From positions 1-5,480 of the forward strand of contig JAOTWT010000239.1 of NCBI GenBank assembly GCA_029862725.1: DNA of 5,480 nucleotides, written 5' to 3'. Position 1 is the stretch's first letter, and each line of letters opens with the position of its first letter. This document shows, in pieces, positions 1 to 5,480 of this stretch. The notes under the pieces were generated by a model. It worked only from the letters and a program-made list of their open reading frames with translations, ran no database searches and was not told where the DNA came from. The translations under genes were made by a program, and so were the position numbers. This stretch comes from Acidobacteriota bacterium. Its GTDB lineage: Bacteria; Acidobacteriota; Blastocatellia; Pyrinomonadales; Pyrinomonadaceae.

Positions 1-2
1 TG

Positions 3-947
3 CCAGTTCCTAGTTTTTGGGTACTTTATCTTGCGGTCGGGATTCACGCCGGACTTGCCGGGCTCCAGAGGCCCTCGTTCGAAGCCTTGATTCCGAAGCT
101 GGTACCCGCCAAATACATGTCCGCCGTGGCGTCGCTCAATGCCCTTCGCTTCGAGATCGGGTTTATACTTGCGCCGATTCTGGGTGGATTCGTAATCGCG
201 AAATATGGCGCGGCCGCCGCATACGCGATAGATACCCTGACGTTTGCTGCCTCGCTCGCCGCGGTTTGGATGATCAGCGCCGTGCCCATTCCAAAAGGCG
301 CTTCAAAAGCCGGGATAGGCTCCGTGGTCGAGGGATTCAAATACGCCGTAAAGCGACCGGAATTGCTGGGAACCTATGTCGTGGATATGGCGGCGATGTT
401 CTTTGGAATGCCGAAAGCTCTGTTTCCGGCGCTCGCCTATTCTTTTGGCGCCGGAGCGTCTGTCGGCCTTTATTACTCCGCGATCGCGATCGGGGCACTG
501 GTCGCGACATTTACGAGCGGATGGACAAGATTTGTCAACCGTCACGGTTTGATGGTCGTTTTGGCGGCAACCGGTTGGGGTGTTGCAATCGCCTTTTTCG
601 GGCTGGCCGACGGTTTTTGGTTAGGCCTGTTTTGTCTCGGTCTCGCGGGGTTCTTTGATATGATCAGCGGTGTATTCAGGCAGACAATATGGAATCAAAC
701 CGTGCCGGACAGATTTCGCGGACGGCTGGCTGGAATCGAGATGATAAGTTTTATGAGCGGTCCCCTTCTCGGCGATGCCGAATCGGGCATCGTCGCGTAT
801 TTTACAAACCCGAAGATCTCGATCGTTTCGGGCGGGGTACTGGCCGTTGTCGGCGTCCTTTTCCTCGCGTATTTGCTTCCCGGATTCGTCAAGTATGACG
901 GTCGCGAAGGCGTCAAGATAAAAAGGATCGAGGATGGGGAAAACTAG
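3..947 (+). CDS. MFS exporter, EntS-like family (5'-truncated)
   Basis: Partial integral-membrane transporter. The frame is open from base 3 to the TAG at 945-947, giving 314 residues. The family usually has about 400-420, so roughly the first 100 residues (the first helices) lie outside the window; the TTG at 87 is internal and not the start. Several hydrophobic helices are visible, at about residues 5-20, 54-68, 78-94, 123-148, 155-171, 182-200, 204-223 and 272-292. Family-like motifs are RPSFEALIPKLV (23-34) followed by ASLNALRFEIGFILAPILGG (43-62), the loop VPDRFRGRLAG (234-244), and GPLLGDAESGIVA (253-265) followed by VSGG (275-278). These match the pattern I know from EntS/MFS_3 drug and siderophore exporters. 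It presumably exports a small molecule across the inner membrane by proton antiport. The substrate cannot be read from sequence. Its 3' end overlaps bioF by 14 bases, so the two are probably co-transcribed. The family call is firm; a role in biotin metabolism is only inferred from position. Confidence 0.88.
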   Translation, partial: PVPSFWVLYLAVGIHAGLAGLQRPSFEALIPKLVPAKYMSAVASLNALRFEIGFILAPILGGFVIAKYGAAAAYAIDTLTFAASLAAVWMISAVPIPKGASKAGIGSVVEGFKYAVKRPELLGTYVVDMAAMFFGMPKALFPALAYSFGAGASVGLYYSAIAIGALVATFTSGWTRFVNRHGLMVVLAATGWGVAIAFFGLADGFWLGLFCLGLAGFFDMISGVFRQTIWNQTVPDRFRGRLAGIEMISFMSGPLLGDAESGIVAYFTNPKISIVSGGVLAVVGVLFLAYLLPGFVKYDGREGVKIKRIEDGEN

Positions 948-960
948 GGGCGGTGAAGTG
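922..960 (+). promoter_or_regulatory. Two competing ribosome-binding sites for bioF
   Basis: Two in-frame start signals lie 24 bases apart. The first is AAAGGA at 922-927 serving ATG 934, which is inside the MFS gene and overlaps it by 14 bases. The second is AGGGG at 946-950 serving GTG 958, which lies just after the MFS stop (TAG 945-947). Both spacings (6 and 7 bases) are good. The GTG start would avoid the overlap and drop the eight residues MGKTRGGE, which look like low-conservation sequence. Which start is used cannot be decided here. Confidence 0.5.
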
Positions 961-2097
961 AGCGGCATAAAGCGTCGGATCAGCGAAGAACTAGAGGAGA
1001 TTACCGCCAGGGGCCTTATGCGGTGCCTTTCGCCTCCGCGGGGATTGGATTTCTCGTCGAACGACTATCTCGGACTGGCTCAAAACAAGAATATCGGGAA
1101 AGCCTTTATCAAGGGCGTCAAAAAGCACGGTGTGGGTTCTTCGGGGTCTCGGCTGCTGCGTGGCGAGCGGGATGTATTTTCGGAAGTGGAAATCGATTTT
1201 GCGGCATGGAAAGTGACCGAATCGTCGCTTTATTTCGCAACGGGCTATCAGGCCAATATCGGCATATTCCAGACTTTCCTGCGCGAGGGTGACGTCGTGT
1301 TTTCCGACGAATTGAACCATGCGAGCATTATTGACGGTATCCGTCTCGGTAAGGCCCGCAAGATTGTCTATCCGCATCTCGATTTAGAGAGACTCGAGGA
1401 ATTTCTTTCGTCCCCCGATCCCGCTGGCGAAAAGTTCGTAGTCACGGAATCGTTGTTCTCGATGGACGGGGATATCGCTCCGCTGGACAAAATTGCCGCC
1501 GTTACCCACAAATACGGTGCCAATCTGATTGTGGACGAAGCTCACGCGGTTGGCCTGTACGGAGCAACCGGAAGCGGGCTGATCGAGGAGTTCGATATCG
1601 GCAAAGAGGTCTTTTTGTCTGTCAATACCGCCGGCAAAGCGCTTGGCGTCTCCGGTGCTTTTGTCGCGGGAGACGAAACCATAATTCAATATCTGGTCAA
1701 CCGGTGCAGATCCTTTATCTTTTCGACCGCCCCGGTACCTGCCGCCGCCGCCGCGATCCGGGAAGCCATCAAATATGTCAGCTCAAATCCGAAACTCCGG
1801 CGACGCCACCGCGAGATATGTACCGCATTCGCCGATCTGATGGGCGGACACAAACTCGAGGTGCCGCGGAATTCCACACACATCGTGCCGGTCCTGATCG
1901 GAGATTCGAAAAAAGCATTGAGGGTTGCGGAGTCGATGCAATCGCGGGGATTCGATGTGCGTGCGATACGCCCCCCGACCGTGCCGCCCGGGACGAGCCG
2001 TCTGCGAATCTCTCTGAACACAAAACATTCCGATTCGGATCTTGAGGCTTTTGTCGGAATCCTCGCAGATGTGTTGGATTCAGAGGGCCAGGGATGA
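934..2097 (+). CDS. bioF: 8-amino-7-oxononanoate synthase (KAPA synthase)
   Basis: PLP-dependent alpha-oxoamine synthase of the cytosol. It condenses pimeloyl-CoA or pimeloyl-ACP with L-alanine, releasing CO2, to form KAPA. The 387 residues match the usual length of about 385. Visible landmarks are FSSNDYLGLA (40-49), GVGSSGSRLLRGE (67-79), LNHASIIDG with the cofactor-stacking His at 129, VVTESLFSMDGD (169-180), DEAHAVG with PLP-contacting D201 and H204, and the Schiff-base lysine K235 in NTAGKALGVSGA. The C-terminal block is IRPPTVPPGTSRLRISL (345-361). Related enzymes (KBL, ALAS, SPT) share this fold, but the IRPPTVP block and the adjacent bioD and bioA genes favour BioF. The start is ambiguous. 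ATG 934 has AAAGGA six bases upstream. GTG 958, in the same frame, has AGGGG seven bases upstream and would give a 379-residue protein beginning near the helix where other BioF proteins begin. The gene overlaps the MFS gene upstream and bioD downstream. Confidence 0.96.
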   Translation: MGKTRGGEVSGIKRRISEELEEITARGLMRCLSPPRGLDFSSNDYLGLAQNKNIGKAFIKGVKKHGVGSSGSRLLRGERDVFSEVEIDFAAWKVTESSLYFATGYQANIGIFQTFLREGDVVFSDELNHASIIDGIRLGKARKIVYPHLDLERLEEFLSSPDPAGEKFVVTESLFSMDGDIAPLDKIAAVTHKYGANLIVDEAHAVGLYGATGSGLIEEFDIGKEVFLSVNTAGKALGVSGAFVAGDETIIQYLVNRCRSFIFSTAPVPAAAAAIREAIKYVSSNPKLRRRHREICTAFADLMGGHKLEVPRNSTHIVPVLIGDSKKALRVAESMQSRGFDVRAIRPPTVPPGTSRLRISLNTKHSDSDLEAFVGILADVLDSEGQG

Positions 2098-2744
2098 AGA
2101 TTGAACGGGGAATTTTTGTAACCGGTACCGGTACTGGGGTCGGAAAAACAGTCGTTTCCGCACTCCTCGTCGCTACTTTGAGAAAACAGTCCCCTGTTGT
2201 GTACTGGAAACCCGTACAGACGGGTATCGAACGCGATTGCGATACTTCGGCGGTCAAAGCGCTGGCAGGTTGCGATCCATCCGAGATCCACGAGGCGGGA
2301 ATAAGGCTAAAGCGTCCGCTGTCGCCTCACCTTGCGGCGAGGCTCGAAGGTGTCAGCATCACCGTTAAAGACATTACCGATTTAGCGGAGAACGGGCCTA
2401 AAACAGAATTCTGGATTGTCGAAGGAGCCGGGGGTGTTTTGGTGCCCTTGAACGAAAATGAACTGATGATCGATCTGATTATCGAGCTCGGACTCCCTTC
2501 GATTGTTGTTTCGAGCACCGGACTTGGTACAATAAACCATTCTCTCTTGACGATTGATTGTATCCGAAGCCGCGGCGGAGAGGTGGCCGGGGTCGTAATG
2601 AACGGCGAGCCGAATCGAGAGAACAGCTCGGCGATCAGCGATTACGGTAAGGTAACAATTCTTGCGGAGGTTCCGGTCTTGCGCCCGCTTACCGCCGGCG
2701 CAATCGCGAAGGCAGCCGGGAAAATGGATTTTGGGTTGATTTAA
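2094..2744 (+). CDS. bioD: ATP-dependent dethiobiotin synthetase
   Basis: Cytosolic P-loop enzyme that uses ATP and CO2 to close the ureido ring of 7,8-diaminononanoate, giving dethiobiotin, the substrate of BioB. The 216 residues are close to the usual 220-230. Motifs in order: Walker A TGTGTGVGKT (10-19, with K18 and T19 at the phosphates), WKPVQTG (38-44, with the catalytic-type lysine K39), LSPHLAAR (76-83), and VEGAGGVLVPL (109-119, with E110 in the Mg/ATP region). The TGLGTINHSLLT segment (142-153) belongs to the substrate-binding and dimer region. The loop has Gly at residue 13 where E. coli has Asp (GTDT); from memory the Gly form also occurs in actinobacterial BioD, so it does not suggest loss of function. 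ATG 2094 overlaps the bioF stop as ATGA, and AGAGGG lies six bases upstream, which points to coupled translation. The identification is very secure. Confidence 0.97.
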   Translation: MKIERGIFVTGTGTGVGKTVVSALLVATLRKQSPVVYWKPVQTGIERDCDTSAVKALAGCDPSEIHEAGIRLKRPLSPHLAARLEGVSITVKDITDLAENGPKTEFWIVEGAGGVLVPLNENELMIDLIIELGLPSIVVSSTGLGTINHSLLTIDCIRSRGGEVAGVVMNGEPNRENSSAISDYGKVTILAEVPVLRPLTAGAIAKAAGKMDFGLI

Positions 2745-2773
2745 GGGCCCGCAAAAAGGGCAAGTTATTAGGT

Positions 2774-3079
2774 ATGGCAATTATAAAGAAGCGCGAAATA
2801 GATGTACTGGCACAGATGAACGGCGATGAACTCGAACGATTTGTCGAATCGCTTCCGGCCGGTAAAGATAAAATCGAGGGCCTGTTTGATTTCCTGGAAA
2901 TGAAACTGGAAACAAATACCTGCGATCATACCTCGCGTTTCGCAATGCAATTTATGATGCAAAACACTCTCAACTTCGCCAAATTGTCGGCCTGGCTGAG
3001 CCGGAACGGCGGTTATTGTGACTGCAAAATCGTATCGGAAATCGCGGAGATCTGGCGCGAAGTCTTCGACGAAAGTTAA
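2774..3079 (+). CDS. Small DUF2695-like protein
   Basis: A 101-residue soluble protein with no signal peptide or membrane segment. The first 45 residues are charged and helical in character. The second half holds TCDHTSRF (49-56) and WLSRNGGYCDC (74-84). This CDHT ... GGYCDC arrangement is what I recall as the core of DUF2695, a family of unknown function. C50, H52, C82 and C84 could form one metal site, but this is inference. The chosen ATG 2774 has an A/G-rich AAAAGGG stretch ending 13 bases upstream, a loose spacing; the next Met (codon at 2816) has no better site. The gene starts 29 bases after bioD and precedes bioA in the same direction, so it is probably in the same transcript. Base composition and codon use resemble the flanking genes. 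A role in biotin synthesis is suggested only by position, and it could equally be a passenger. Confidence 0.8.
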   Translation: MAIIKKREIDVLAQMNGDELERFVESLPAGKDKIEGLFDFLEMKLETNTCDHTSRFAMQFMMQNTLNFAKLSAWLSRNGGYCDCKIVSEIAEIWREVFDES

Positions 3080-3099
3080 CCGTTTCCCTCTTCTCATCG

Positions 3100-3165
3100 A
3101 TGACGCCGGCCCATTCGAATCTTGCCGGGCGGCAGAAGCAGGCGTCGCCTGACACAAACAAATGA
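3100..3165 (+). other. Possible 21-codon leader ORF overlapping the bioA start
   Basis: The spacer between the DUF2695 gene and bioA contains ATG 3100 followed by 20 sense codons and TGA 3163-3165. The peptide begins MTPAHSNLAG and ends SPDTNK. Its stop overlaps the bioA ATG (3162) as ATGA, the same junction seen between bioF and bioD. It has no clear Shine-Dalgarno; the bases before it are pyrimidine-rich (TTTCCCTCTTCTC). A 21-codon open frame can occur by chance, so this is a candidate only. It could couple translation into bioA, which itself lacks a visible ribosome-binding site. Confidence 0.25.
3123..3151 (+). repeat. Two adjacent short inverted repeats before bioA
   Basis: TGCCG-GG-CGGCA at 3123-3134 and CAGGCG-T-CGCCTG at 3139-3151 are two perfect dyads four bases apart, ending ten bases before the bioA ATG. 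The loops (2 and 1 bases) are too short for the full stems to form as drawn; shorter stems would be possible. They might be an operator, a small RNA structure near the bioA start, or chance in GC-rich sequence. They do not match the BirA or BioR operator patterns I know. Confidence 0.3.
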
Positions 3166-4493
3166 AGCTAGTCGAGCGTGATAGAAAGCATCTCTGGCAC
3201 CCATACACGCAAGAAAAGACAGCACCCTTGCCCATTCCGATCGTCGGCGCGAAGGGCGTATGGCTTGAGACTGAAGACGGCCGAAAACTCCTCGACGGGG
3301 TTTCTTCATGGTGGGTCAATACCCATGGACATTCACATCCATATATAAATAAAGCACTTCAACAACAGGCAGAATCGCTTGAACACGTGATTTTCGCCGG
3401 TTTTACACATGAACCCGCGGTAAGGCTCTCGGAAATGCTGGCAGAGATCCTGCCCGATGGGCTTGACCGTGTGTTTTATTCCGACAACGGCTCAACGGCG
3501 GTCGAGGTCGCTTTGAAAATGGCTTACCAGTACTGGCGGAACAAGGGTCAGGAGAGACGGACATTTGTAGCACTTGAACGCGGTTATCACGGCGATACGG
3601 TCGGTGCGATGTCGGCCAGCGATGAATCAGCATTTACAAAGCCGTTCAAGGATCTGCTGTTTACGGTATTGCGGGCCGATGCGCCGCATGCGCTGGAGTG
3701 TGAACGATGCGAACAGGTCTGCGACACGTCGTGCGCTTCCAGCCTCGAGAGTCTTTTAGAAAAACATGCGACCGATACGGCGGCGGTGATCGTTGAACCG
3801 ATGCTGCAGGGCGCGGGCGGGATGATCGTCTGGCAATCGGGGTATTTGAAAAAAGTAAGGGAATTGTGCGACCGCTACGGCGTGCTCCTGATCGCTGACG
3901 AAGTACTTACAGGTTTCGGACGTACCGGTCGAATGTTTGCCTGTGAGCACGCCGCAATATCGCCTGATATTATGTGTCTTTCCAAGGCTCTTACGGCCGG
4001 ATATATGCCGCTTGGCGTCACGGCGGCGACGGAAAGGGTTTTCGAGGCTTTTTACGATGATGATCGACTAAAGACGTTTTTCCATGGCCATTCCTACTGC
4101 GCCAACCCGCTCGCGTGTGCCGTCGCGATCGCCAACCTCGAACTATTCGAGCTGGAAAACACCCTGGATCGGATCGGGGCGATCAACCGGAAGTTTCACG
4201 AGTACGGACAGACGCTCTCGCAATTCGAGTCGGTCCGCGATGTTCGGATCATCGGCGGTGTGCTTGCGTTTGAGCTCGCGGCCGCGGACGGTGGTTATCT
4301 TGCTGATATCGGGCGGGATTTTTATCTCGAATTTCTGCGGAGGAACATAGTGCTGCGACCACTCGGAAGCGTAATGCTCTTCATGCCGCCATACTCAATC
4401 AAAGACAGCGAAATCGAATGGGTTTTCGAATCGATAAGCGACGTTCTGCTGGTTTTCGAACGGTTTGGGGTCGCTCGCGTTGATGAGTCCTGA
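3162..4493 (+). CDS. bioA: Adenosylmethionine(or lysine)-8-amino-7-oxononanoate aminotransferase (DAPA synthase)
   Basis: Cytosolic class III PLP aminotransferase that converts KAPA to 7,8-diaminononanoate. The usual amino donor is S-adenosylmethionine, with lysine used by the Bacillus subtilis type. The 443 residues are typical. Landmarks are LWHPYTQ (11-17, substrate tyrosine Y15), SSWWVNTHGHSHP (48-60), FYSDNGSTAVEVALKMA (105-121), GYHGDTVGAMS (141-151, PLP-stacking Y142), ADEVLTGFGRTG (245-256, D246 to the PLP nitrogen), the Schiff-base lysine K275 in LSKALTAG, FFHGHSYCANPLACA (306-320), and R399 in LRPLG, which binds the KAPA carboxylate in E. coli. Residues 180-191 carry four cysteines (C-x2-C-x3-C-x3-C). 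The FYDDDRLKTFFHGHSY stretch resembles the Bacillus enzyme as I recall it, so the donor is left open. The ATG has no clear Shine-Dalgarno, and an in-frame TGA at 3150-3152 rules out an upstream extension. It follows bioF-bioD and ends 21 bases from the convergent uvrA. Confidence 0.96.
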   Translation: MKLVERDRKHLWHPYTQEKTAPLPIPIVGAKGVWLETEDGRKLLDGVSSWWVNTHGHSHPYINKALQQQAESLEHVIFAGFTHEPAVRLSEMLAEILPDGLDRVFYSDNGSTAVEVALKMAYQYWRNKGQERRTFVALERGYHGDTVGAMSASDESAFTKPFKDLLFTVLRADAPHALECERCEQVCDTSCASSLESLLEKHATDTAAVIVEPMLQGAGGMIVWQSGYLKKVRELCDRYGVLLIADEVLTGFGRTGRMFACEHAAISPDIMCLSKALTAGYMPLGVTAATERVFEAFYDDDRLKTFFHGHSYCANPLACAVAIANLELFELENTLDRIGAINRKFHEYGQTLSQFESVRDVRIIGGVLAFELAAADGGYLADIGRDFYLEFLRRNIVLRPLGSVMLFMPPYSIKDSEIEWVFESISDVLLVFERFGVARVDES

Positions 4494-4504
4494 CCGCTAA
4501 CGTC

Positions 4505-4530
4505 GCAACCTGCCTTAATCCAGGTGCTTT
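4505..4530 (+). terminator. Weak hairpin between convergent bioA and uvrA
   Basis: GC-(A)-ACCTG at 4505-4512 can pair with CAGGTGC at 4521-4527, giving a seven-pair stem with one bulged A and an eight-base loop, followed on the + strand by TTT. It sits just after the bioA stop (4491-4493) and spans the uvrA stop codon (4515-4517). The T-run is short and the stem modest, so intrinsic termination of the bio transcript is possible but not convincing. On the - strand no T-run follows. Confidence 0.25.
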
Positions 4531-5480
4531 GCGAGAAACTTGCCCGTTAATGAAGCCTTTGCGGCGACAATTTCTTCCGGCGTTCCCGTAGCGACGACCC
4601 TGCCACCTCCGATCCCACCCTCGGGACCGAGATCGATGATGTGATCCGCGGTCTTTATAACATCCATATTGTGTTCGATGACGACCAGGGAATTGCCGTC
4701 TGAAATGAGAGCCCGAAACGCCGAGAGAAGCTTACTGATATCGTCAAAATGAAGACCTGTCGTGGGTTCGTCAAAGATGAAAAGGGTGCGTGAGTGCGAT
4801 TTCGTAGCCAGGTGAGCCGCGAGTTTTACACGTTGAGCCTCACCGCCGGACAGTGTAGTCGCGGATTGCCCGAGTCGCAGGTAGCCCAGTCCGACGGCCT
4901 CAAGCGACCGCAGGCGATTTCTCACCTGCTTATTTTCCTTGAAGAACAGGGAGGCCTCGCGAACGGTGAGATTGAGGACCTCGTTTATGTTTTTTCCCTT
5001 ATAGGTCGCCTCCAGCACTTCCGTTTTGAAACGCGTTCCGCGACAGTCTTCGCAGGTGAGTTCGACATCGGCCAAAAACTGCATTTCCACCTTAACCGTT
5101 CCGCTGCCCTGGCAATGCTCGCATCGGCCTCCTGGCACGTTAAACGAAAAATGGGAAGGCTTGAATCCCTTTTTTGCGGAATGGTTTGTTTCGGCGAACG
5201 CGGCCCGGATCGCGTCGTAGGCTTTAACATAGGTGACGGGGTTTGAGCGCGGCGTTCGGCCGATCGGCGACTGATCGACCATAACGATGTCGTCTATCAG
5301 ATTTTCACCCTCGATAGCAGCGAAACGCCCGACCTCGCCTTTCCATTCGCCCTTTTGCTGTCTGACGCCGGAATACAAAACATCGCGGACCAGTGTCGAT
5401 TTGCCGGAACCCGAGACTCCGGTGACACAAACAAAGATATCGAGTGGGATTATGAGATCGATGTTCTTAAGGTTGTTTTC
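4515..5480 (-). CDS. uvrA: Excinuclease ABC subunit A, C-terminal part (5' end beyond window)
   Basis: DNA-damage-recognition ATPase of nucleotide excision repair; it loads UvrB at lesions. The frame is open from the right edge to the TAA at 4515-4517, giving 321 residues of a protein normally about 940 long. This is the second ABC nucleotide-binding domain. Numbering from the first residue in the window, it shows Walker A GVSGSGKST (21-29), the Q-loop region VDQSPIGRTPRSNPVTY (68-84), and the zinc module C120-x2-C123-x19-C143-x2-C146. It also shows the signature LSGGEAQRVKLA (210-221), Walker B FIFDEPTTGLH (234-244) and the H-loop histidine H270 in VVIEHN. All key residues are present and the tail KFLAKHLD is typical, so the gene looks intact at this end. 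The TTG at 5378 is internal and not a start, because Walker A lies upstream of it. uvrA converges on bioA with a 21-base gap and is functionally unrelated to the biotin genes. Confidence 0.97.
   Translation of the reverse strand, partial: ENNLKNIDLIIPLDIFVCVTGVSGSGKSTLVRDVLYSGVRQQKGEWKGEVGRFAAIEGENLIDDIVMVDQSPIGRTPRSNPVTYVKAYDAIRAAFAETNHSAKKGFKPSHFSFNVPGGRCEHCQGSGTVKVEMQFLADVELTCEDCRGTRFKTEVLEATYKGKNINEVLNLTVREASLFFKENKQVRNRLRSLEAVGLGYLRLGQSATTLSGGEAQRVKLAAHLATKSHSRTLFIFDEPTTGLHFDDISKLLSAFRALISDGNSLVVIEHNMDVIKTADHIIDLGPEGGIGGGRVVATGTPEEIVAAKASLTGKFLAKHLD

Noticed and set aside
17..658. Long + strand open frame of 213 codons in another frame of the MFS gene
   Set aside because: Its translation is Arg-rich low-sense sequence with no recognisable motif; the overlapping MFS frame has clear helices and family motifs.
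847..875. Possible promoter TTGTCG, 17 bases, TATTTG inside the MFS gene ahead of bioF
   Set aside because: Only four of six and three of six consensus matches, inside coding sequence; this is chance level, and the gene overlap argues for co-transcription.
2120..2139. Palindromic ACCGGTACCGGT at the start of bioD, resembling an operator
   Set aside because: It is fully explained by repeated Thr-Gly codons of the conserved P-loop (TGTGTG).
1686..2291. 201-codon - strand open frame across the bioF/bioD junction
   Set aside because: It lies antisense to two well-conserved enzymes and shows no motif; it is a shadow of their codon bias.
2744..2765. GCCC/GGGC hairpin with an A-rich loop after bioD as a terminator
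   Set aside because: The stem is only four pairs and no T-run follows; the A/G stretch more likely contributes to ribosome binding for the next gene.
2768..3319. 183-codon - strand open frame covering the DUF2695 gene and the bioA start
   Set aside because: No recognisable domain, and it is antisense to both the CDHT/GGYCDC protein and conserved BioA sequence.
4794..5246. 150-codon + strand open frame opposite uvrA
   Set aside because: It is antisense to the UvrA zinc module and ABC signature, with no motif of its own.

Overview
The window is ordinary bacterial chromosome dominated by a late-biotin-synthesis cluster. Reading from the left on the + strand it holds the C-terminal three-quarters of an MFS exporter (cut by the window edge), bioF, bioD, a small DUF2695-type protein and bioA. 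The 3' half of uvrA follows on the - strand, converging on bioA. Coding density is very high. The longest stretch without a confident gene is about 80 bases, between the small protein and bioA. No tRNA, rRNA, IS element, CRISPR array or long repeat was seen.

Pathway logic: BioF condenses pimeloyl-thioester with alanine to give KAPA (8-amino-7-oxononanoate). BioA transaminates KAPA to DAPA (7,8-diaminononanoate). BioD closes the ureido ring to give dethiobiotin. So three of the four universal ring-assembly steps are encoded here. Biotin synthase (bioB) and the pimelate-forming genes (bioC/bioH or equivalents) are not in the window and must lie elsewhere if the pathway is complete. The MFS gene overlaps bioF by 14 bases, and bioF overlaps bioD through an ATGA junction. 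These junctions imply one co-transcribed, translationally coupled unit. The DUF2695 gene starts 29 bases after bioD, and bioA starts about 82 bases after that.

The less ordinary points are: (1) a small Cys/His-containing DUF2695 protein lodged between bioD and bioA; (2) a bioA start with no visible Shine-Dalgarno, whose ATG is overlapped (ATGA) by a 21-codon open frame in the preceding spacer; (3) a four-cysteine insert in BioA, and BioA sequence features that recall the lysine-using Bacillus enzyme as well as the SAM-using E. coli enzyme; and (4) an EntS-type exporter coupled to bioF. None of these amounts to a clearly new system.

Taxonomy: the genes have balanced-to-moderate GC and use ATG/GTG starts with SD sequences, which indicates a bacterium. 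The combination suggests an environmental Gram-negative-type lineage, and Acidobacteriota is a guess only. The sequence alone does not settle it.
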